DNA from: CBDCFV01 sp965203835
GTDB lineage: Bacteria; Chloroflexota; Dehalococcoidia; Lucifugimonadales; UBA3495
Length of the DNA: 64,000 nt
Assembly (NCBI GenBank): GCA_965203835.1
Contig: OZ241919.1
Span: 3,782,001-3,846,000 of the forward strand
Reading direction: 5' to 3'
Part shown: positions 1-8,666 of the stretch, one piece after another
Numbering within the stretch: position 1 is the first letter of the stretch
How the letters are laid out: every line of letters begins with the position of its first letter
Notes under the pieces: model-generated
Seen by the model: the letters and a program-made list of their open reading frames with translations, nothing else
The model's database searches: none
Told to the model about the DNA's origin: nothing
Position numbers and translations under genes: made by a program

Positions 1-103
1 TTAGTGCGACTGTAGTGCTAAGTCTATCGTCGCCACAAAGTGGTACTAAAAGTGGTAACGGTTACCGTATTTTTTGAAAGCTGTAGCTAAAAGAGGGGTT
101 TAT

Positions 104-178
104 TGGCTCCCGAGGCAGGATTCGAACCTGCGACCTAGCGGTTAACAGCCGCCCGCTCTACCGCTGAGCTACTCGGGA
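104..178 (-). tRNA. trnN: tRNA-Asn (GTT)
   Basis: The reverse strand folds as a cloverleaf. The acceptor stem TCCCGAG pairs with CTCGGGA, the T arm carries GGTTCGAATCC, and the anticodon loop CTGTTAA reads GTT, giving Asn. The discriminator is G and the 3' CCA is encoded (104-106). No other gene is visible in the first 100 bases. Confidence 0.97.
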
Positions 179-538
179 TCGTGCTTGGACGAAGAAAACC
201 GTAAAACGGCTGAGTTGATTGTAGCATCTCGCGCCTTTCCGCTCAACTGGATGAAAAACCCTCAATTACCTTGGGCACCACCCTGATCACCACCCTGATC
301 ACGAATCCATCCTGTGACCGTATCCGTATTCTTAACGGGAGAGGGAGTCCCCCTCTAATCGGCCGTTCCTTCTCCTGCCGTGCGGGCGTCTCACCCCCGG
401 GACGCCCGCAGTTGCGTTTCCAGGGACCTTGCTGTTTTCCGGCTCATAGTGCTTCCGCCGCCGCCTCACCGCATCCCGGTCCATGTCCGTTCTTGACTCC
501 CGTCTATACGGAAGGATTCAAACGCAGGCCTCCATATA

Positions 539-583
539 CTTGAGTGTGGAATTATAAGTTTCATTGGTAATTACTATAAGTTT
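539..583 (+). promoter_or_regulatory. Candidate HspR operator region
   Basis: CTTGAGT at 539-545 equals one half of the HAIR element (CTTGAGT-N7-ACTCAAG) bound by HspR. The opposite half is degenerate. The 9-mer TATAAGTTT occurs twice, at 553-561 and 575-583, 22 bp apart, which is about two helical turns. Both copies lie just upstream of the -35 box. Autoregulation by the hspR gene of this operon is known for the family; binding here is inferred. Confidence 0.4.
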
Positions 584-585
584 AC

Positions 586-614
586 TTGACATTATATGGT
601 GAAATATCTATAGT
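586..614 (+). promoter_or_regulatory. Sigma-70-type promoter of dnaJ-like/hspR/clpC operon
   Basis: TTGACA at 586-591, a 17-bp spacer and TATAGT at 609-614 form a nearly perfect housekeeping promoter. Transcription would start near 621, leaving a leader of about 20 bases before the ATG at 644. A strong promoter restrained by a repressor fits HspR-type control. Confidence 0.75.
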
Positions 615-643
615 AACTATCAGCAAATATGGAGCCGGTCGCG

Positions 644-1519
644 ATGCCTGATTATTACCGGACCCTCGAAGTTGGCAGGGAAGCCACCCACCAGGAAATT
701 CGCCAAGCCTACAGGCGTTTGGCGAGGCAGTACCATCCCGATGTAAACAGCGGGGAAAAGGACGCCGAGGAAAAGTTCAAGGAGATAAACGAAGCCTACG
801 GTGTGCTGTCCGACGCTGAAAAGCGCCGCTTGTATGACAAGTATGGGGATAATTGGGAACACTCGGAACAGATAGAAGAAGCCGCCAGGGCCCGCCAAGC
901 CAGTGGGTTCACTTGGTCCACCCGTGACCGCGGCAACCCGTTCTCCGGCTTCTCCTTCTCCGAAACGGACCAGGACGGCCTCTTCGATGACCTGTTCGCT
1001 AACCTCCGGAGCGATCCCAGGCGGCCTCCGCCCACCGAACACTCCGTGGACATCACATTGGAGGAGGCGTACCTCGGCACATCGAGACGCTACAACCTCC
1101 CGGATGGCAGGAGAGTCGAGGTGAAAATCCCGCCCGGCGTGGACGACGGTTCAAGAGTCCATTTTTCTCCGGACGGCAGAGACCGCTACTTGGTTACTTC
1201 CATCCAGCCGCACCCAAGCTTCCGCAGGGAAGGGCGCGACCTGTTTATCGACGTCGATGTGCCCTTGGAAGACGCAGTGCTGGGCGGTGATGTGAACGTC
1301 CAATCGATAAACGGACGGCTGGCCCTGACCCTGCCGCCGGAAACCCAGAACGGGCGCCGGTTCCGGCTGGCCGGGCGCGGTATGCCGGTGTTGAACGATC
1401 CCGAAGTTAAAGGCGACCTTTACGCCACCGTGAAAGTGGTCCTGCCAACAAACCTGAGCCCGGAGGAACAGAATATATTCCGGCATCTCAAGGACCTCCG
1501 GGCCAATAAGGGGAAGTAG
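644..1519 (+). CDS. DnaJ-like (CbpA-type) J-domain co-chaperone
   Basis: The 291-residue protein has an N-terminal J domain (1-66) with the HPD triad at 31-33, a Gly/Phe-poor linker, and a DnaJ C-terminal substrate-binding region from about residue 110. There is no CxxCxGxG zinc-finger repeat, so it is the CbpA type rather than classical DnaJ. J proteins stimulate DnaK ATP hydrolysis and deliver unfolded clients in the cytoplasm. ATG 644 is preferred over 629 because GGAG lies 9 nt upstream and 629 would start almost at the transcript end. It is first in an operon with hspR (2-nt gap) and clpC; no dnaK or grpE is in view. Confidence 0.93.
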   Translation: MPDYYRTLEVGREATHQEIRQAYRRLARQYHPDVNSGEKDAEEKFKEINEAYGVLSDAEKRRLYDKYGDNWEHSEQIEEAARARQASGFTWSTRDRGNPFSGFSFSETDQDGLFDDLFANLRSDPRRPPPTEHSVDITLEEAYLGTSRRYNLPDGRRVEVKIPPGVDDGSRVHFSPDGRDRYLVTSIQPHPSFRREGRDLFIDVDVPLEDAVLGGDVNVQSINGRLALTLPPETQNGRRFRLAGRGMPVLNDPEVKGDLYATVKVVLPTNLSPEEQNIFRHLKDLRANKGK

Positions 1520-1521
1520 AC

Positions 1522-1863
1522 ATGGCGACTGAACCGCAATCCCGCGACGACCCCTGTTTTGTCATCAGCGTCGCCGCCCGGATGGTCGGCGTACACGCAC
1601 AGACCCTTCGCTACTACGAGAGGGTCAACCTGATATGGCCTTCCCGTACTGTGGGAAGGCAACGGCTCTACTCCATAGCCGACATAGACCGGCTGCGGCG
1701 CATCAAGACCCTTACCGAAGACATGGGAGTCAACCTGGCCGGGGCGGAGGTGGCCCTGCGGTTGATGATGCGGATTGAGCAACTGGAGGCGGAAAACAAA
1801 CGGCTGACCGAAGAGTTGGGCCGCCTGCGGTCTCCGTCCGATGCCCAGGATAGCGTCCGCTAG
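1522..1863 (+). CDS. hspR: HspR-type MerR-family heat-shock repressor
   Basis: The 113-residue protein has a winged MerR helix-turn-helix (about 12-80) with the HspR hallmarks VHxQTLRYYER and GVNLAGAEVAL, followed by a predicted coiled coil (residues 85-105) for dimerisation. HspR represses chaperone operons by binding HAIR inverted repeats, in actinobacteria together with DnaK. The gene sits between the J-protein and clpC genes, as in dnaK or clpB operons of actinobacteria, so it probably controls its own operon through the sites upstream of 586. AGGGGA gives a clear ribosome site. There are no cysteines, so metal sensing is unlikely. Confidence 0.93.
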   Translation: MATEPQSRDDPCFVISVAARMVGVHAQTLRYYERVNLIWPSRTVGRQRLYSIADIDRLRRIKTLTEDMGVNLAGAEVALRLMMRIEQLEAENKRLTEELGRLRSPSDAQDSVR

Positions 1864-1891
1864 GCGGACAATGGACCCCGGAGGTGCATTC

Positions 1892-4339
1892 ATGACACTT
1901 AGACCTGAACAGTTCACCGAGCAAGCCCAGGAGGTGTTGAGAGACTCCCACGATCTGGTGCGGAACTACCGCCACACCCAGTGGGACGTCGAGCACGTGC
2001 TGATGGCCCTGCTTTCCCTACAGGACGGCCTGCCGTCTCACATCCTGCTCGAATTGGGAATAAATGTCGAAGCCGTGAAAGCCCGGTTGCATCAACTGTT
2101 GGAGTCCGCTCCCAAGGTAACCGCAACCGACGGCCAGATTTACTCCACCCCAAGGTCCGTCGCCATGATAAGCAACGCCAAAGGGGAAGCGGACCGGCTC
2201 AAGGACGAATACGTGGGCGTGGAGCACCTGTTCATTGCGGCCGTCATGGAGACGCAGGGCAATTCGGCCCAAGTGGTCAAGGAGTTCGGCGTCGACCAGG
2301 AACGGTTGTACCAAGCGCTTATGAAAATCCGCGGCGGCCGCCGGGTGGACGACCCCAGGGCGGAAAGTCATTACCGCTCGCTGGAACGCTATACCATCGA
2401 CCTGACCAAGCTGGCCCGGGAAGGAAAGTTGGACCCCGTGGTGGGCCGGGATGATGAAATCCGGCAGGTTATGCAGACCCTGACTCGCCGCAAGAAAAAC
2501 AACCCGGTTATTATCGGTGAAGCCGGTGTGGGCAAGACCGCCATCGCCGAAGGGCTGGCCGCCCGGATAGTTGCCGACGACGTCCCAAACTCGCTCAAGG
2601 GCCGCCGGGTTCTGGCCTTGGACATGGGCGCGATGGTGGCCGGTTCCAAGTTCAGGGGTGAGTTCGAGGAACGCCTCAAGTCTGTGGTGGACGAAATCAA
2701 GCAGGCCGAGGGCGAGGTGGTGCTGTTCCTCGACGAAATTCACACGATGGTGGGCGCCGGCGCGGCCGAGGGAGGCTTGGACGCCAGCAACCTTCTCAAG
2801 CCGGCCCTGTCCCGCGGCGAGCTTCAATGCATCGGCGCCACCACGTTGGACGAATACCGGAAATACATCGAGAAAGACGCTGCCCTGGAACGCCGGTTCC
2901 AGCCCGTCTATCTGGAAGAGCCGTCGGTGCAGGAAACGGTGGAGATCCTTCGCGTCCTCCGCCCCCGCTACGAGGCCCATCACAAGGTGCAAATCAGCGA
3001 CGACGCCTTGGACGCGGCGGCCCGCCTCAGCGACCGGTACATCGCCGACCGGCACCTGCCCGACAAGGCGGTGGACTTCATCGACGAAGCCGCCAGCAAG
3101 CTGCGCATCGATGCTGAGAGCCTCCCTTCGCATATCAAGGATACCGAAGAGCAACTCCGGCAGCTTGCCGACCATGAGGAGGCCGCCGCTCAACGGTCCG
3201 AGTACGAACACGCAGCCCAACTGCGTACCGAAAGGCTCCGTCTGGAAGCGGAGTTCGAGCCGGAGAAGCGGAAGGTATTGGCCGAGCGCAACGTAGACAT
3301 GGTTGTCAACGAGACCGACATAGCCGAGTTGGTTTCCAAGTGGACCGGCATCCCCACCGGACGGCTCTTGGGAGGAGAAGCGGAACGCTTGGTCAACATG
3401 GAACAGGAACTGCACCGGCGGGTCATCGGTCAGGATGAGGCGGTGAACGCCGTCGCCGAAGCTATTCGCCGCTCCAGGTCCGGCATCAGCGACCCCAAGC
3501 GTCCCATAGGCAGTTTCATTCTGTTGGGTCCCACTGGTGTGGGTAAGACCGAACTTGCGAGGGCGCTGGCCGAGTTCCTTTTCGACGACGATAGCAACAT
3601 GGTCCGCATCGACATGTCCGAGTACGCCGAGAAGCATACTGTGTCCCGCTTGATCGGGGCGCCCCCAGGGTACGTTGGCTACGACGAGGCGGGCCAGCTT
3701 ACCGAGGCGGTGCGCCGTCGCCCTTACCGGGTAGTGCTGTTCGATGAAATAGAAAAGGCCCACCCGGAGGTGTTCAACATCCTGCTCCAGATACTGGAGG
3801 ACGGCCGGTTGACCGACGGTCATGGCCGTACCGTGGATTTCCGCAACACGGTCATTATAATGACCAGCAACCTGGGCACCGAGGCAATGCAGCGGGCAAC
3901 CTTCGGCTTCCGTACCGACGGCAGCGAACGGATCACCGAGGAGAAACGGTTGCGCAGTTCGGTGAACGAGGCGCTCAAGAGGGCCTTCCGGCCGGAGTTG
4001 TTGAACCGCATCGACGAAATCCTGGTGTTCCACCCGTTGACCCAGGACCAGATCGTCCAGATCGTGGGCTTGATGGTGAAAGAAGTCCGGCGCAGGCTGG
4101 AGGAGCAGCAAATCACTTTCGAGTTGACGGCCGATGCCAGTTTCTGGCTGGCGAAGGAAGGGTTCGACCCGGTGTACGGTGCCAGGCCTTTGCGACGTGC
4201 GGTCCAGCGCCACTTGGAAAACACCCTGTCAAAGCGGATTCTGGCAGGGGAAATCCAGCCTGGAGACCATATCCTGGTGGACGCCGGCGAGTCGGGCTTG
4301 GTATGGACCAAGCGCGAACCCGTAGCTCAGGCCGTGTAG
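1892..4339 (+). CDS. clpC: Clp ATPase, ClpC type (AAA+ unfoldase)
   Basis: The 815-residue protein has a Clp N domain (1-140), a first AAA+ module (Walker A GEAGVGKT near 209, Walker B LFLDEIH near 277), a short middle domain with a UVR-like motif (EYEHAAQLRTE, about 430-450), a second AAA+ module (GPTGVGKT near 545, VLFDEIEKA near 614) and a C-terminal ClpB-D2-small domain. The length, the short middle domain and an FGF loop near 670, at the place of the ClpP-binding VGF loop of ClpC, favour ClpC over ClpB disaggregase (about 860 residues with a long coiled coil). ATG 1892 follows GGAGG by 7 nt; longer frames would run into hspR. It probably unfolds substrates for ClpP, which is not in view. 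Confidence 0.9.
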   Translation: MTLRPEQFTEQAQEVLRDSHDLVRNYRHTQWDVEHVLMALLSLQDGLPSHILLELGINVEAVKARLHQLLESAPKVTATDGQIYSTPRSVAMISNAKGEADRLKDEYVGVEHLFIAAVMETQGNSAQVVKEFGVDQERLYQALMKIRGGRRVDDPRAESHYRSLERYTIDLTKLAREGKLDPVVGRDDEIRQVMQTLTRRKKNNPVIIGEAGVGKTAIAEGLAARIVADDVPNSLKGRRVLALDMGAMVAGSKFRGEFEERLKSVVDEIKQAEGEVVLFLDEIHTMVGAGAAEGGLDASNLLKPALSRGELQCIGATTLDEYRKYIEKDAALERRFQPVYLEEPSVQETVEILRVLRPRYEAHHKVQISDDALDAAARLSDRYIADRHLPDKAVDFIDEAASKLRIDAESLPSHIKDTEEQLRQLADHEEAAAQRSEYEHAAQLRTERLRLEAEFEPEKRKVLAERNVDMVVNETDIAELVSKWTGIPTGRLLGGEAERLVNMEQELHRRVIGQDEAVNAVAEAIRRSRSGISDPKRPIGSFILLGPTGVGKTELARALAEFLFDDDSNMVRIDMSEYAEKHTVSRLIGAPPGYVGYDEAGQLTEAVRRRPYRVVLFDEIEKAHPEVFNILLQILEDGRLTDGHGRTVDFRNTVIIMTSNLGTEAMQRATFGFRTDGSERITEEKRLRSSVNEALKRAFRPELLNRIDEILVFHPLTQDQIVQIVGLMVKEVRRRLEEQQITFELTADASFWLAKEGFDPVYGARPLRRAVQRHLENTLSKRILAGEIQPGDHILVDAGESGLVWTKREPVAQAV

Positions 4340-4363
4340 TGGTCCCATCGGAGTACATTCCCC

Positions 4364-5221
4364 GTGGAGCATAAGGTCATAGCCGTAGACGGCATGAACG
4401 TCCACTACGTGAAGGCCGGGTCGGGGCCGGTTGTGCTGCTGGTGCACGGCGTCGGCGCATCACAGGTGGCTTGGCGGAGTAATGTCGTGCCGCTAGCCGA
4501 CGCCGGGTTCACCGTCGTCGCCCTGGACCTGCCGGGACACGGGGACTCGGACAAACCGAAGAACATCGAGTATGATCCCATAGCTGCGGTCCACTTCTTG
4601 GCGCATTTTCTTGACGCTTTGAAGGTGGACCGCGCCTCGATGATGGGCAACTCCGGCGGTGGACTTATCGCGGCCTCATTTGCGTTGGAGTATCCGGAGC
4701 GGACTGACCGGCTGATACTGGTAGCCCCCGGTGGCTTGGCTCATGACGTATCCCTGTTCCTTCGGTTGCTCTCCGTGCCCGTCGTGGGAGAGATAATCTA
4801 CAACCCTTGGGTGCACAACACGGTGGGGATGAGCAAACAGCTTTTCTACAGTCCGAGGTCTTTTCCACAGGACGTGCTCGAGGAGTTGGACCGGGTGCAG
4901 TCTATGCCCGGCGCGACCCGTGCGGCCCTACGGTCGATCAGGTCAAGCATAGATTACCGCGGGATGATGGACCGGCGACTGGTCATTGACCGGCTGGAAT
5001 CCCTTGCGGCGCCCCTGCTCACCGTGTGGGGCGAAAATGATCAACTGATTCCGGCGTCTCACTTGGATGCCATTCGGGAGGTAGTCCCGCATGGCATCGT
5101 GCGCACGTTTCCCGAATGCGGCCACTGGCCTCAAATGGAGAAAGCCGCCGAGTTCAACCCGCTGGTAATCGGGTTCCTGGAAGGGTCCCTCGGCAAGCAG
5201 GCGGGACAACCCTCGTCGTGA
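4364..5221 (+). CDS. Alpha/beta-fold hydrolase
   Basis: The 285-residue protein shows the alpha/beta hydrolase fold: oxyanion-hole region LLVHGVGAS, nucleophile elbow GNSGGG (Ser near 97), an acid in VWGENDQLIP and a catalytic His in CGHWPQMEK. The substrate cannot be told; the family includes C-C bond hydrolases and esterases. It starts at GTG with GGAG 10 nt upstream, 24 nt after clpC, and its stop overlaps the start of the next gene (GTGA), so the two are translationally coupled. Confidence 0.88.
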   Translation: MEHKVIAVDGMNVHYVKAGSGPVVLLVHGVGASQVAWRSNVVPLADAGFTVVALDLPGHGDSDKPKNIEYDPIAAVHFLAHFLDALKVDRASMMGNSGGGLIAASFALEYPERTDRLILVAPGGLAHDVSLFLRLLSVPVVGEIIYNPWVHNTVGMSKQLFYSPRSFPQDVLEELDRVQSMPGATRAALRSIRSSIDYRGMMDRRLVIDRLESLAAPLLTVWGENDQLIPASHLDAIREVVPHGIVRTFPECGHWPQMEKAAEFNPLVIGFLEGSLGKQAGQPSS

Positions 5222-5808
5222 GGCCCCTCAGCCGGGCTGTATCCCTGTCCGCCCGTATACAATGGCGCAGCAGGGTGGTCCAGGCGCGTTTGGGTATATT
5301 GGCCGTCGTCTTGCTCGCCATGCTGGCGGCCTTTCTTTTGCGGGACCATCTCAACCTTACCCAGGTGGGCTACGGCGGGATCGCTCTCGCCTCCCTCATC
5401 GCCAGCGCCGGGTTGATCATACCGGTTCCTGCCGTGGGAGCGGTCTGTGCCGGAGGCGTATTTCTCAACCCGCTGTTCGTTGGCCTCATTGCCGGCTCTT
5501 GTGAGACCGTGGGCGAACTTACCGGGTACTTTCTCGGTTATACCGGGCGCGATGTGGTTACCAAGTCGCGTCTGTACCGCCGCTGGGAACCGTGGATCCA
5601 GCGGCGCGGTTGGTTGCCGCTATTTGGGCTTTCTCTGGTGCCCAACCCCATATTTGACATTGTGGGCATCGCCGCCGGGGCCCTGCACTACCCTTTATGG
5701 CGCTTCCTGCCGGTGGTCTGGGTGGGAAAAACGCTGAAGTTCTTGACCTTGGCCTACGGATGCGCTTACGGCATTGGCTGGATCACCAGCACCTTCGACC
5801 TCTTTTAG
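5218..5808 (+). CDS. VTT/DedA-like membrane protein
   Basis: The protein of about 196 residues has several hydrophobic segments and the central pattern of the VTT (SNARE-associated, DedA-like) family: a Pro/Gly-rich re-entrant region (IPVPAVGAVCAGG), GELTGYFLGYTGR, and a second re-entrant region (LSLVPNPIFDIVGIAAGAL). Such proteins sit in the inner membrane and are linked to lipid scrambling or proton-dependent transport. The GTG at 5218 overlaps the upstream hydrolase stop in the GTGA arrangement. The longer frame back to 5116 lies inside the hydrolase and is rejected. Confidence 0.85.
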   Translation: MRPLSRAVSLSARIQWRSRVVQARLGILAVVLLAMLAAFLLRDHLNLTQVGYGGIALASLIASAGLIIPVPAVGAVCAGGVFLNPLFVGLIAGSCETVGELTGYFLGYTGRDVVTKSRLYRRWEPWIQRRGWLPLFGLSLVPNPIFDIVGIAAGALHYPLWRFLPVVWVGKTLKFLTLAYGCAYGIGWITSTFDLF

Positions 5809-5905
5809 GTTCTGACGTTGGTGTAGCAGTGGCGATGTGGCCGGTCAGCATGTATGCTTTTCCCGAGGTACGCCCATTTCCCATTTGCAGTTTACGGAGG
5901 CCTCT

Positions 5906-6433
5906 GTGATTCGCAGCGTTGACGGGAAGAGTCCAAAAATACATCCATCCGCATTTATCAGCGAGACCGCTTACATCGTGGGCGATGTGGAGGTGGGCGA
6001 GGGCACCAGCATCTGGCCCGGTGCGGTCATCAGGGGCGACTACGGCAAGATAATCATCGGCAAGAACTGTTCTATCCAAGACAATTGTGTACTGCATACC
6101 GACGACTACCTGGAGCTTGGAGACAACGTGCTGATGACCCACGGGGCCGTGGTTCACGGCGGGATCATCGGCAACAACGTGATGATAGGCGTCAACGCCG
6201 CCGTTCTGGAGAGTTCGCACGTGGGCAACTACTGCCTCATTGGCGCGTGTGCCTTGGTGGTGGGCGGCACCACCATCCCCGACCACTCTTTGGTGGTTGG
6301 AGTGCCGGGCCGTGTCAGAGAGTTGACCGACGAGCACCGGAAGCGGCTTCAAAACCCCACAGCCAACTACATCCGCAATGCCCGCCGCTATATCGACGCC
6401 GGGTTGGGACTGCAAGTCCCCAAGGCCGACTGA
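5906..6433 (+). CDS. Gamma-carbonic-anhydrase-like hexapeptide protein
   Basis: The 175-residue protein is a left-handed beta-helix (hexapeptide repeats such as IWPGAV, IIIGKN, VMIGVN). The three metal-binding His of gamma-carbonic anhydrases are present in LHTDD and MTHGAVVHGG. Related proteins include PaaY and CaiE, which accompany CoA metabolism; CaiE is encoded with CaiB in enterobacteria, and here a CaiB-type transferase follows directly. GTG 5906 has GGAGG 5 nt upstream and is preferred over the in-frame ATG 5837. Whether it hydrates CO2 or acts on a CoA metabolite cannot be decided. Confidence 0.87.
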   Translation: MIRSVDGKSPKIHPSAFISETAYIVGDVEVGEGTSIWPGAVIRGDYGKIIIGKNCSIQDNCVLHTDDYLELGDNVLMTHGAVVHGGIIGNNVMIGVNAAVLESSHVGNYCLIGACALVVGGTTIPDHSLVVGVPGRVRELTDEHRKRLQNPTANYIRNARRYIDAGLGLQVPKAD

Positions 6434-6446
6434 TGGAGGCTACCCC

Positions 6447-7682
6447 ATGACAACCAACCATCAAAAGCTTCCCCTCCCCTTGGAAGGCCTCCGGGTTTTG
6501 GACGTGACCCATATTATCGCCGGTCCCTTCTGCTCCATGATTCTGGCCGACATGGGCGCCGAGGTCATCAAGATCGAACGCCCGCGGACCGGGGAGCGTT
6601 CCCGCATCAATCCGCCTTTCGTGGATGGACCCGGCGGCCAGCGGGTCAGCGCGCGGTATCTGGGCGTCAATCGCAACAAGAAAAGCGTCACCATGGACCT
6701 GCGTGACCCCCGCTGCAAGGAAGTCTTCGAAAACATGGTCAAGGCCAGCGATGTGCTGCTGGACAACTGGGGCCCCGGCGCCCTGCGCCGCCTTGGCTTG
6801 GGCTATCAGCGCCTTTCGGAGGTCAACCCCGGCCTGGTTTACGCCAGTATCACCGGCTACGGCGACGCTGACGGAATGCGCGGACCCTACTCCGACTGGC
6901 CCGCCAACAACCCATGCGTTCAGGCCATGGGCGGATGGATGGAGATTACCGGTGCTCCAGGCGGCGCTCCCCAGATGGTGGGAGACAATATAGGCGACTC
7001 CGTCCCCGGCGTCTGGACGGCCTTGGGAATATTGATGGCCTTGGAAACCCGCCGCAAAACAGGAATGGGTCAGCATGTGGACATGGCCATGTACGACTGC
7101 ATGGTGGCCCACACGACCAGCGTCATGCCCCTTTACCAGCTTACCGGCCAGTCCAGCGGCCGGGCCAGGGAGAACATGTTCAGCGCCCAACTCGCACTTA
7201 AGGCCAGCGACGGGTACGTCGTGCTTGCCGGGGCCGGAGACGAACACAAGTGGGTAGCGCTGTGGCAGATGATCGGCCGCCCGGAGTTGGCGCAGGACCC
7301 CCGGTACCTGGGGCGTGGAATCAGCGGCGCTTTCTACTTCGAGAACATCGTGCCCGCCCTGGAGGAGTGGTCCCAGCACCTGCCGAAGCGGGAACTCACC
7401 GAGAAGTTGATCGGCATAGGCTTCTCTATGGGCATGGTGCAGAACGCTGAAGATTTGGACAACTGTCCCCAACTGGAGGCCAGGGGCATGTTCGTCGACT
7501 GCGGCGATACCCTAGGCGGCCCCTTCAGGACCGTCAAGACTCCTATCCAGCTTACCGGGTGCGAGGAAACACCTGCCAGTCCTCCCCCGTTGTTGGGGCA
7601 GCACAACCGCGACATCATATGCGGCATAGGTGGGTTGCGTGAGGATGAATTGCTCGCACTTGAGGCCGAGGGGGTCGTCTGA
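6447..7682 (+). CDS. CaiB/BaiF family (family III) CoA-transferase
   Basis: The 411-residue protein begins with the family pattern LEGLRVLDVTHIIAGPFC followed by LADMGAEVIKIERP. It also has the DNWGPGALRRLGLGY segment and a GQHVDMAMYD region around the family's catalytic Asp. Family III enzymes move CoA between acids (carnitine, formate/oxalate, bile acids, benzylsuccinate); the substrate here is unknown. GGAGG lies 7 nt before the ATG. The stop overlaps the next start (TGATG), and the hexapeptide protein lies 13 nt upstream, so a three-gene operon is likely. Expanded CaiB families are typical of SAR202-like genomes. Confidence 0.9.
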   Translation: MTTNHQKLPLPLEGLRVLDVTHIIAGPFCSMILADMGAEVIKIERPRTGERSRINPPFVDGPGGQRVSARYLGVNRNKKSVTMDLRDPRCKEVFENMVKASDVLLDNWGPGALRRLGLGYQRLSEVNPGLVYASITGYGDADGMRGPYSDWPANNPCVQAMGGWMEITGAPGGAPQMVGDNIGDSVPGVWTALGILMALETRRKTGMGQHVDMAMYDCMVAHTTSVMPLYQLTGQSSGRARENMFSAQLALKASDGYVVLAGAGDEHKWVALWQMIGRPELAQDPRYLGRGISGAFYFENIVPALEEWSQHLPKRELTEKLIGIGFSMGMVQNAEDLDNCPQLEARGMFVDCGDTLGGPFRTVKTPIQLTGCEETPASPPPLLGQHNRDIICGIGGLREDELLALEAEGVV

Positions 7683-8548
7683 TGACGCCAACGCCACATC
7701 TCAAACGCAAACCGGACGCGGTGGGACTGGGCGTGGCCCGTGTGGCGCAGCAAGCAGCGGAGCCGGACACGATAATCCTGTTTGGGTCCCGCGCCCGCGG
7801 CGACCACCGCGATAGCTCCGATGTCGACCTGTTGCTGGTTCACAAGGAAAGCTTCATCAGTCCCTACTCGCTGGCGCAGGAAGCCGTCCGAGAATATTTC
7901 AAGCAGAATCCCCCGGAACTGACGGTTAATATCATCCCCATCAGCCGGGACCACTTTGAACGAGGCCGCCGCGCCCCCAACCACTTGGCCGGTCAGGCGC
8001 TAAGGGACGGAATCATCATGTCGGAAGACAAACTTGACCCGCCATCCCGACCCGACGATGGCTACCCCGACTCGTGGCCCGATGTCAAAGAACGCCTGAA
8101 TTTGACCTACCGCAACCTGGAGGCCTTCGACTACCTTCTGGAAGGTCTATCCCACCAGACCGAAATCTACGGATTTATGGGCCAGCAAGCCATCGAAAAT
8201 GCCCTGAAGGCTTGGATTTCAGCCGCCGGCCTGGAATACCGCACTGCTCATGACCTGACGGTTTTGGCCAACACTATCTTGAGCGACAGTGAGCAAGCCG
8301 ACACGCCCGTGGCTGGCCAGCTGAGGCATTTGTTGGACTACATCACGGGGCCTGACCTTCAAAATCCGGCCCGGGATGTCAACTGGCTTACGTTGTATGC
8401 CGTGCGATACCGCTACAGCGCCTACAACCACGAAATGGACCAGCCGGCAAGGACTCGCTTTCACGATGAAATTCACCAAGCCGCTGAGGCCATCATCGAC
8501 CATGTATTCCGCATCACGGGCACCGGACCGGAAGACCTGCTGACCTGA
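7682..8548 (+). CDS. MNT-HEPN fusion protein
   Basis: The 288-residue protein joins a minimal nucleotidyltransferase (about 25-115) with GSRARG...SDVDLLL, the GS-x10-DxD signature, to a HEPN domain (about 140-280) with GQQAIENALKAW and RTAHDLTVL. RYSAYNH near the end fits the R-x4-6-H pattern of HEPN ribonucleases. The strand where a third MNT carboxylate is usual reads TVNII, so the transferase may be weakened. Split MNT and HEPN proteins form toxin-antitoxin pairs in which MNT adenylylates HEPN; here both are one chain. The start overlaps the CoA-transferase stop, an odd position for a defence gene. Confidence 0.85.
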   Translation: MTPTPHLKRKPDAVGLGVARVAQQAAEPDTIILFGSRARGDHRDSSDVDLLLVHKESFISPYSLAQEAVREYFKQNPPELTVNIIPISRDHFERGRRAPNHLAGQALRDGIIMSEDKLDPPSRPDDGYPDSWPDVKERLNLTYRNLEAFDYLLEGLSHQTEIYGFMGQQAIENALKAWISAAGLEYRTAHDLTVLANTILSDSEQADTPVAGQLRHLLDYITGPDLQNPARDVNWLTLYAVRYRYSAYNHEMDQPARTRFHDEIHQAAEAIIDHVFRITGTGPEDLLT

Positions 8549-8666
8549 CGCATCCATGCCAGCAGCACTTATACCTTATGCCCTCAGCCTCTTGAGGGTC
8601 GCAGCAAAACCGGTTCGCCGCTTGTGATAGAATTTCAGCACCTGGTCCCAAAGGAGAACACCGCCC

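Larger units (their letters stand above)
179..643. other. Intergenic region upstream of heat-shock operon
   Basis: No convincing gene is seen. The left part is GC-rich, with a short direct repeat (CACCCTGATCAC twice near 279-301) and a small hairpin around 340-357 (GAGAGGG/CCCCCTCT). The right part (540-620) turns AT-rich and holds the operator-like repeats and promoter listed separately. A 90-codon open frame at 271-543 has no ribosome site and no protein-like composition. Confidence 0.6.

Noticed and set aside
1..103. Possible integration site or terminator next to tRNA-Asn
   Set aside because: The GGTAAC-G-GTTACC palindrome and T run are short; no integrase or duplicated tRNA end is found in the window.
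1841..1891. Earlier start for clpC inside hspR
   Set aside because: GGAGG at 1880-1884 serves ATG 1892, and the Clp N domain begins MTLRPEQFTEQA; the extension would overlap the end of hspR.
2018..4213. A 731-codon open frame antisense to clpC
   Set aside because: It is the shadow of the GC-rich clpC codons on the opposite strand; it has no ribosome site or family features, while clpC is complete.
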